Virus record (IMG/VR): IMGVR_UViG_3300048136_000176
Location: 1-28,256 of that record
Direction: 5' to 3' (one strand)
Source of the DNA: a virus
DNA length: 28,256 nucleotides
The position numbers and the translations under genes are program-made. Positions 22,750-28,256 of the stretch are shown here, one piece after another; the first letter of the stretch is position 1; the number at the start of each line of letters is the position of its first letter. The notes under the pieces are model-generated. The model saw only the letters and a list, made by a program, of their open reading frames with translations. It was not told the DNA's origin and did not search any database.

Positions 22750-23634
22750 ATGGCAACTAATCGATATATCAGTCAAAAGCATAGAGAAGAACAGGGTCTC
22801 TATGAGGACTTGATCATTGAAGCAATTCAGTTTTATGGTCAAGACGTATACTACCTACCAAGAGAAATTGTTGAGAAGGAAGAGATCTTCTTAGATGCAA
22901 TTGAATCTCAGTTTTCAGATGCGTACAAAATAGAAGTGTTCATTGAAAACAGTGAGGCATTCGACGGTGAAGGAGACATCTTTACCAAGTTCGGTATTGA
23001 ATTACGTGACCAAGCAACGTTTGTTATCGCACGTCGTCGATGGAAGCAACTAATCGGTGACCGATTATCAGAAGCACATTTCCGTCCACGTGAAGGTGAT
23101 GTGATCTATTTGCCTCTATCAGAATCACTATTTCAAGTGATGAAGGTTGAGACAGAAACTCCGTTCTATCAGCTATCTCAACTACCTCTGTTCCGTGTTC
23201 AATGCGAACTGTTCGAGTTTTCGGATGAAGATTTTGACACAGGGATCGCAAGCATCGACCAGATCGAAGTCGAGGGTGCATTCCAATACGAACTTCAGAT
23301 GCCAGGCCGAACCGAAGGAGACGACTCCTATTATATCGTGGGAGAAGAAGTATCGCAAGTGTCTGATTCCTATACGTTACGGGGTGAGGTCACCTCATGG
23401 AACTCTGACACTAGGATGCTGAAAATTGCACACACAAGAGCAGACGATGGGCAGTGGCACGAATGGGAAACCGATAAACCTGTTGTAGGTCAGTATGCAC
23501 AATTAACTCCTGTATCCGAAGAGGAGAGTGTCACTCAGATACAGCAGGATGCACAAAACAAAAAGTTCAACGACTTCGCAAATGACTTCGTAGACTTCAC
23601 TGAATCGAATCCGTTTGGAGATATACTGGAATGA
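22750..23634 (+). CDS. 14: Neck protein gp14
   Basis: A 294-aa homologue of T4 gp14 (256 aa), which with gp13 plugs the packaged head and forms the docking surface for the tail. Recognisable features are the N-terminal YEDLIIEAIQFYGQDVYYLP followed by REIV (residues 18-41), LDAIESQFSDAYKIEVFIEN, and the FARRRW-like VIARRRWKQLIG segment with EGDVIYLPL after it. The C-terminal part (about 200-294), with a Trp-rich strand pair and a charged tail, looks extended relative to T4. Its stop TGA overlaps the start of gp15 (ATGA), so the two are coupled. Confidence 0.92.
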   Translation: MATNRYISQKHREEQGLYEDLIIEAIQFYGQDVYYLPREIVEKEEIFLDAIESQFSDAYKIEVFIENSEAFDGEGDIFTKFGIELRDQATFVIARRRWKQLIGDRLSEAHFRPREGDVIYLPLSESLFQVMKVETETPFYQLSQLPLFRVQCELFEFSDEDFDTGIASIDQIEVEGAFQYELQMPGRTEGDDSYYIVGEEVSQVSDSYTLRGEVTSWNSDTRMLKIAHTRADDGQWHEWETDKPVVGQYAQLTPVSEEESVTQIQQDAQNKKFNDFANDFVDFTESNPFGDILE

Positions 23635-24416
23635 TGACGGGACATTTTTATCATAAGAAGATTCGCACATGTGTTGCGATATTCGGATCTATGTTTGATG
23701 ACTTAAAAATATTGAGAACCAACTCAACAGGTAAAGTCATCTCTCAAACAAAGGTTCCTCTGTCTTACTCTCCTAAAAGAAACTTTATGGCAAGACTTGC
23801 CGATATGACTCAAGGTGAAGATGCTGAACGTAGAGTAGCAATTAAATTGCCAAGAATGTCGTTTGAGATATCTGCAATTTCTTATGATGCGGCACGTCAA
23901 TTACCTAAAGTCAATACGTTTTCCCGTAGAGTTGCCAATTCAGACGGCACTGTATCTAACCGTATGTATGTCGGCGTACCTTACACACTGACCTTTGAAC
24001 TAAGTGTGTATGCCAAATCACAGGATGATGCTCTTCAGGTAGTTGAACAAATTCTACCGTATTTTGCACCACAGTATACTCTAACTATAAAACCATTCTC
24101 AGACCAACCCGAAATCAAAGAAGATGTCCCAATTATCATATCGTCGGTCTCTTTCTCAGATGACTACGAGGGTCCATTAGAACAACGTCGTACTATTATA
24201 TACACGTTGACGTTTGAAATGAAGACACACTTCTACGGACCAGAAGGTGGATCACCAGTGATCAGGGAAGTTAATACAGATCTAAATATCATCGATAGAG
24301 ACGATGGGTCTTCTTCGTTTTTAGAAAATGTTAGAGTAACCCCAGACCCGATTGACGTAAGTGCAGACGGAGACTTTGGGTTCAACGTGGAATTAAGTGA
24401 TGAGAGACAATCGTAA
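23631..24416 (+). CDS. 15: Tail sheath stabiliser / tail terminator gp15
   Basis: A 261-aa homologue of T4 gp15 (272 aa), the hexameric ring that caps the tail tube and sheath and joins them to the neck. Motifs seen are HFYHKKIRTCVAIFGSMFDD near the N-terminus, VPLSYSPKRNFMARL, RMSFEISAISYDAARQLPK and a YTLTFEMKTHFYGP region. ATG 23631 and ATG 23634 are both possible; the former overlaps the gp14 stop. The last 17 bases overlap gp16. Confidence 0.93.
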   Translation: MMTGHFYHKKIRTCVAIFGSMFDDLKILRTNSTGKVISQTKVPLSYSPKRNFMARLADMTQGEDAERRVAIKLPRMSFEISAISYDAARQLPKVNTFSRRVANSDGTVSNRMYVGVPYTLTFELSVYAKSQDDALQVVEQILPYFAPQYTLTIKPFSDQPEIKEDVPIIISSVSFSDDYEGPLEQRRTIIYTLTFEMKTHFYGPEGGSPVIREVNTDLNIIDRDDGSSSFLENVRVTPDPIDVSADGDFGFNVELSDERQS

Positions 24417-24783
24417 ACCGCCTGGTCTTTTTGATGAAGATCAGAAGAAAAACTTTGTGCACGAGCAGGACTATGAGTACTCTCGTGATACGTATTATGA
24501 CCTAATTGAAAAAGGTCGTGAGTCTCTAGAACTCATGATAGAAGTCGCACGTGAGAGTGAACACCCTCGTGCGTTTGAGGTTCTTTCCGGAATGATCAAG
24601 GGCATCGCAGATGTCAATGACAAGTTGATGGACCTTAACAAGAAACAGAAAGAACTTCAAAAAGAAGACAAACCTGCCGAGGCAAAAACTACTAATAATA
24701 ATTTATTTGTCGGGTCAACTACCGATTTGCAACGTATGCTATTGGGTGATGAGAAAGTTATAGACCAAGACGAAGATGAGTAG
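24400..24783 (+). CDS. 16: Terminase small subunit gp16
   Basis: A 127-aa homologue of T4 gp16 (164 aa), which forms the ring that recognises viral DNA and stimulates the gp17 motor. The frame opens at GTG 24397, but ATG 24400 is preferred; it lies within the end of gp15. The middle (residues 30-95) is a helical coiled-coil segment (LIEKGRESLELMIEVARESE, AFEVLSGMIKGIADVNDKLM) as expected for the oligomerisation core, followed by a Lys/Glu-rich linker and the C-terminal NNNLFVGSTTDLQRML, a conserved feature of T4-like small terminases. It overlaps the start of gp17 by eight bases. Confidence 0.92.
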   Translation: MRDNRKPPGLFDEDQKKNFVHEQDYEYSRDTYYDLIEKGRESLELMIEVARESEHPRAFEVLSGMIKGIADVNDKLMDLNKKQKELQKEDKPAEAKTTNNNLFVGSTTDLQRMLLGDEKVIDQDEDE

Positions 24784-26389
24784 TTATACAAAAGAATCCT
24801 ATCTAGGCAATCCGAACGTAAAAAAAGATGGTGTCGCAGAAGAGTGGGATGCCAAGAAACTGCGTGAGTATAAGAAGTGCATGAAAGATCCTTCGTACTT
24901 CTGTCGTAAGTACGTCAAGGTCATTCATCTAGATAAAGGTCTAGTGCCGTTCAAACTATATCCTTATCAGGAGAAAATGTTTGAGCACTTCAATAGCAAC
25001 CGATTCAATATCGTATTGGCATGCCGTCAGTCAGGCAAGTCGATTAGTTCGGTCGGGTATCTATTGTGGTATGCACTTTTCCATCCAGAGAAAACCATCG
25101 CAATCCTCGCAAACAAAGGTGCGGTTGCTCGTGAGATGTTGGCACGTGTCACACTCATGCTGGAGAACCTACCGTTCTTCCTACAGCCAGGATGTAAAGC
25201 ACTGAACAAGGGGTCACTAGAATTCTCTAACAACTCTCGCATCATTGCGGCTGCGACATCCGGATCATCTATTCGTGGTATGTCAGTTAACTTACTATTC
25301 CTAGATGAGTTTGCGTTCGTAGAGAATGCCGCAGAGTTCTATACGTCAACCTATCCGGTAATCTCATCGGGTAAGGACACTAAGGTAATCATCACATCTA
25401 CTGCAAACGGTATCGGTAATACCTACCACAAGATTTGGGAGGGTGCGGTTCAAGGAGTGAATCAGTACAAACCATTCCGTGTAGATTGGTGGGATGTTCC
25501 AGGCCGTGATGAGAAGTGGAAGGCACAGACAATTGCCAACACATCGGGACTGCAGTTTGATCAAGAGTTTGGGAATACGTTCTTTGGTACAGGAAACACA
25601 TTAATCGAAGGTCAGATATTATTGGACCTTCGATCACGTGAACCCATCCATCGATACGAGGGTGGGGATTTACTCATCTATGAAGAACCAGTAGAAGAAC
25701 ACCAGTACATCATGACGGTGGATGTTAGTCAGGGTAGAGGACAGGATTACTCGACATTTACGGTAATCGATGTATCACAAAGACCATTCAAACAAGTCGC
25801 TGTATATCGAAACAATACTATTTCTCCAATACTCTACCCCACGATTATTTATAAGTACGGAATGCTTTACAATGAGGCATACGTTGTAATCGAAAATAAT
25901 GATGCTGGCATGGTCGTTTGCGTGGGTCTGTATCAAGATATGGAGTATGAAAATATACACTTAGAGTCCGCAATAAAATCTAATGCCATTGGAATTCGTA
26001 TGGATCGAAAGGTCAAACGTATCGGATGTTCTGCTATTAAAGACATCATCGAAAACAACAAATTAAACATCGTCGATGAGAACACCATCTTGGAGATTTC
26101 CACGTTCGTATCTAAGGGGCAGTCATTCGAAGCAAGTGACGGCAACCATGACGACTTAATGATGAACCTCGTGATGTTTGGATACTTTGTCGGGACGCAG
26201 TCCTTTGGTGATATGACCGATGTCAATATCAAACAGATGTTATTCGATCAACGGATGAGAGAAATTGAAGACGACATCCCACCGTTTGGAGTTATTGATG
26301 ATGGTAGTGAATTTATTACTCAAGTAGAACACCGAGAAACAGATCCACGAGAGCAATGGGGAGTGCCATATGAACCCGATTTATGGTGA
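24776..26389 (+). CDS. 17: Terminase large subunit gp17 (packaging ATPase and nuclease)
   Basis: A 537-aa protein (T4 gp17 is 610 aa) with both expected domains. The ATPase domain has YPYQEKM (62-68, adenine-binding), CRQSGKS (83-89, Walker A), LLFLDEF (173-179, Walker B with catalytic E178) and TSTANG (207-212, coupling motif). The RNase H-like nuclease domain has D316 in MTVDVSQG, E373 in VIENNDAG and D459/D460 in GNHDDLMMNL. It translocates DNA into the prohead at the portal and makes the headful cut. The gene starts inside gp16 and ends before a 96-base gap. All catalytic residues are in place, so it should be active. Confidence 0.97.
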   Translation: MSSYTKESYLGNPNVKKDGVAEEWDAKKLREYKKCMKDPSYFCRKYVKVIHLDKGLVPFKLYPYQEKMFEHFNSNRFNIVLACRQSGKSISSVGYLLWYALFHPEKTIAILANKGAVAREMLARVTLMLENLPFFLQPGCKALNKGSLEFSNNSRIIAAATSGSSIRGMSVNLLFLDEFAFVENAAEFYTSTYPVISSGKDTKVIITSTANGIGNTYHKIWEGAVQGVNQYKPFRVDWWDVPGRDEKWKAQTIANTSGLQFDQEFGNTFFGTGNTLIEGQILLDLRSREPIHRYEGGDLLIYEEPVEEHQYIMTVDVSQGRGQDYSTFTVIDVSQRPFKQVAVYRNNTISPILYPTIIYKYGMLYNEAYVVIENNDAGMVVCVGLYQDMEYENIHLESAIKSNAIGIRMDRKVKRIGCSAIKDIIENNKLNIVDENTILEISTFVSKGQSFEASDGNHDDLMMNLVMFGYFVGTQSFGDMTDVNIKQMLFDQRMREIEDDIPPFGVIDDGSEFITQVEHRETDPREQWGVPYEPDLW

Positions 26390-26412
26390 TATAACGGCAA
26401 AATCTAACAAGT

Positions 26413-26420
26413 TATAAATA
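26413..26420 (+). promoter_or_regulatory. T4-type late promoter (TATAAATA) for gp18
   Basis: Exact octamer 65 bases before the sheath gene, in the only sizeable gap after gp17. A separate late promoter fits the high demand for sheath and tube subunits. The predicted start is near 26426. The remaining leader is AT-rich with no other clear site. Confidence 0.87.
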
Positions 26421-26485
26421 GTTGAATGTGATTAATTACCGTATTATGTTAACTTATTATACCTTATTAACAGAAGGACACTATC

Positions 26486-28165
26486 ATGGCTCTTTTAAGA
26501 TCAGAGTCTCCTAACGTAACAGTCAAAGAAATTGACCTATCAGGTTCTATCCCTGGTGTCACTTCTACGACAGCAGCGTTCGTTGGAGATTTCGCATGGG
26601 GCCCAACTACTCCAGTTCTAGTCGGCACAGAGGAAGAACTGGTCAGTAAATTCGGGTCACCAAGGGACGGTGGGGATGCCAAGGATTTCTTAGCAATCAC
26701 TCAATTCCTAAAGTATTCAGGTTCCGCATTCGTCACACGTGCAGCAGGTACAGGTGCAGAGGCAGCGACTGGGGGAATTTTTACAGCAAAGCACGTAGGT
26801 ACCTACGGCAATCTAATTTCAGTTCACGTATGTGATTCTGCTCATTGGGCAGATACCACATCGGCAACCGTTACAGTAACCACCAATGTTCAAGCAACAG
26901 ATGCAGAAGGAGATCTTTTATTTGAACAGATGCAACAGCCAGTTGTAGATGAAGACGGCAATGGTGTAGTAGACGCAGACGGGAATCCAGTAATGGAAAC
27001 TGTTGACGATCCTACTAAACCTATCTATGAAACTGAAACAGTAGATGCTTCAACAGATGGATGGCAGTTTGCTAGTCTATTCACTTCAGCACCAGATTCT
27101 GACGAACGTCACATTGTCGTAACTGTCGACGGAGACGTTGTTGAAACATATGCATATGTCAAACTAACTTCGTCTTTCGATGGTGTTACAGGTGAGTCTC
27201 AGACTATCACTGAAGCAATGCGTGGTTCATCTTGGGTATCAGTTACTGAATCACCATCAACTATTGCCACTGGTGAAAATGCATTATCAGGTGGTGAAAA
27301 CGGTACTGCAGTTAAAGCATCTGTTGCACTAAACTCTGCATACGGTGACAAGGATTTAATCCAAGTTGATTTCCTAGTAGCACACAACGTAAGCAAAGAA
27401 GATCTATCAGATGTTGTTGCTATTGCAGAACGTCGTATGGACTGTGTTGTTGTTGCGTCTCCAGACGTGGCACCTACATCTGCAAGTGATGTTACCGGAT
27501 GGGCAAGTGCTCAACCATCATCATCTTACCTAATCATGGACGGAAACCACGTTCAGGTTTACAACAAGTACAGTGACCAATATGAAATGATCCCTGCATG
27601 TTCTACAACTGCTGGCATCATGGCCGCATCTGACGATGCGTCGGCACCTTGGTTCTCACCAGCAGGCACACGTCGTGGTCAATACTTCGGTGTATCAGCA
27701 CTGTCGTTTAACCCAACAATGTCTGATCGTGACTTAATGTACAAAGCACGTGTCAACCCAATCGTGTCTATGCCAGGCCAAGGAACCGTACTATTCGGTG
27801 ACAAGACTGCACTATCACGTCCATCTGCGTTTGACCGAATCAACGTCCGTCGTATGTTCTTAGTTATCGAACGTGCGATCGGTGAAGCGGCAAAGAGTGT
27901 GTTGTTTGAATTAAACGACGACTTTACTCGTGCAGAATTCACAAACATCGTAGAACCTTTCTTACGTGAAATCCAAGGTCGTCGTGGTATCACTGACTTC
28001 CGTGTTGTATGTGACGAAACAAACAACACAGCAGAAGTTGTTGACCGCAACCAATTCATTGCATCTTGCTTTATCAAACCAGCACGATCTATCAACTACG
28101 TAACTCTAAACTTCGTAGCGGTTCGATCCGGTGTTGAGTTTGAAGAAGTCGTCGGACAGGTATAA
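26486..28165 (+). CDS. 18: Tail sheath protein gp18
   Basis: A 559-aa contractile sheath subunit (T4 gp18 is 659 aa). It follows AAGGA at 26474-26478. The N-terminal SESPNVTVKEIDLSGSIPGV (residues 7-26) and TTAAFVGDFAWGP are typical of the sheath handshake and first domain. Residues about 100-270 form the outer, most variable domain, with an Asp/Glu-rich insertion (VVDEDGNGVVDADGNPVMET). The core continues with NSAYGDKDLIQVDF, and the C-terminal half (FSPAGTRRGQ, RINVRRMFLVIERAIGEAAK, INYVTLNFVAVRSGVEFEEV) is the conserved sheath core. It surrounds the gp19 tube and contracts to drive it through the cell envelope. Confidence 0.96.
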   Translation: MALLRSESPNVTVKEIDLSGSIPGVTSTTAAFVGDFAWGPTTPVLVGTEEELVSKFGSPRDGGDAKDFLAITQFLKYSGSAFVTRAAGTGAEAATGGIFTAKHVGTYGNLISVHVCDSAHWADTTSATVTVTTNVQATDAEGDLLFEQMQQPVVDEDGNGVVDADGNPVMETVDDPTKPIYETETVDASTDGWQFASLFTSAPDSDERHIVVTVDGDVVETYAYVKLTSSFDGVTGESQTITEAMRGSSWVSVTESPSTIATGENALSGGENGTAVKASVALNSAYGDKDLIQVDFLVAHNVSKEDLSDVVAIAERRMDCVVVASPDVAPTSASDVTGWASAQPSSSYLIMDGNHVQVYNKYSDQYEMIPACSTTAGIMAASDDASAPWFSPAGTRRGQYFGVSALSFNPTMSDRDLMYKARVNPIVSMPGQGTVLFGDKTALSRPSAFDRINVRRMFLVIERAIGEAAKSVLFELNDDFTRAEFTNIVEPFLREIQGRRGITDFRVVCDETNNTAEVVDRNQFIASCFIKPARSINYVTLNFVAVRSGVEFEEVVGQV

Positions 28166-28176
28166 GGAGAATTATC

Positions 28177-28256
28177 ATGTCATTAAGAGTAGACGATTTT
28201 AAAGCAAAACTAAAGGGTGGTGGTGCACGTGGCAATCTATTCCGTGTCATCATGAA
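28177..28256 (+). CDS. 19: Tail tube protein gp19, N-terminal fragment (3' end outside window)
   Basis: The ATG lies seven bases after AAGGAGA (28164-28170), which overlaps the end of the sheath gene stop. The 26 visible residues begin MSLRVDDFKAKLKGGGARGN and continue LFRVIM, matching the N-terminus of T4-like tail tube proteins. T4 gp19 has 163 residues. Its place directly after the sheath gene is the T4 order. Confidence 0.9.
   Translation, partial: MSLRVDDFKAKLKGGGARGNLFRVIM

Noticed and set aside
25846-25853. TATAAATA on the minus strand inside gp17
   Set aside because: It is antisense within a conserved coding region with no minus-strand gene downstream; a chance match is likely.
26409-26455. 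AAGTTA/TAACTT pairing around the gp18 late promoter
   Set aside because: Only six AT-rich pairs, far from the gp18 ribosome-binding site at 26474; not convincing as a switch.
1-28256. tRNA genes, insertion sequences or homing endonucleases, common in T4-like phages
   Set aside because: All gaps between genes are about 110 bases or less and are explained by promoters, hairpins and ribosome-binding sites. No cloverleaf, transposase or GIY-YIG/HNH motif was found.

Overview
The window is part of the late structural region of a T4-like myovirus (tailed phage with a contractile tail). From 21976 to the right edge the genes follow the classic T4 order: neck gp13, neck gp14, tail terminator gp15, small terminase gp16, large terminase gp17, tail sheath gp18 and the start of tail tube gp19. 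Five intergenic copies of the exact octamer TATAAATA, the T4-type late promoter, support this. All genes lie on the + strand, packed and often overlapping by 1-20 bases. No tRNA, integrase, CRISPR or transposon is visible. The host cannot be read from the sequence. The style of the fibre proteins recalls T4-like phages of marine bacteria, but that is an impression only.

Layout. (1) 1-5465: the end of a tail-fibre-assembly-like gene, a 108-aa protein, a 1520-aa repeat protein and a 159-aa paralogue of the first gene. (2) 5542-10329: a 1595-aa repeat protein behind its own late promoter. Both giant proteins are built largely from tetrapeptides of the type (Y/F/R)-x-(R/G/S)-x, with one related non-repeat domain embedded in the middle of each. 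(3) 10330-12319: a terminator, a possible extended -10 promoter, and a coupled trio encoding a charged helical protein, a GT-A type glycosyltransferase-like protein and a 2OG-Fe(II) oxygenase-like protein. (4) 12385-14057: three small or medium structural proteins behind two late promoters. (5) 14110-21868: two long coiled-coil fibre-like proteins (1825 and 736 aa) that share repeated modules and occupy the place where T4 has gp12 and wac (fibritin). (6) 21976-28256: the conserved neck, packaging and sheath block.

How it works together: gp13, gp14 and gp15 close the head and the tail. gp16 and gp17 package DNA. gp18 and gp19 form the contractile sheath and the tube. The left two thirds builds the adhesive, host-contacting fibres and their helpers. 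The most notable points are the two giant tetrapeptide-repeat fibres, their 26-residue higher-order modules, the shared inserted domain, the glycosyltransferase/oxygenase pair lodged between fibre genes, and a T4-style switch at 12335-12380 in which a late promoter sits inside a long hairpin that would hide the ribosome-binding site on read-through transcripts.
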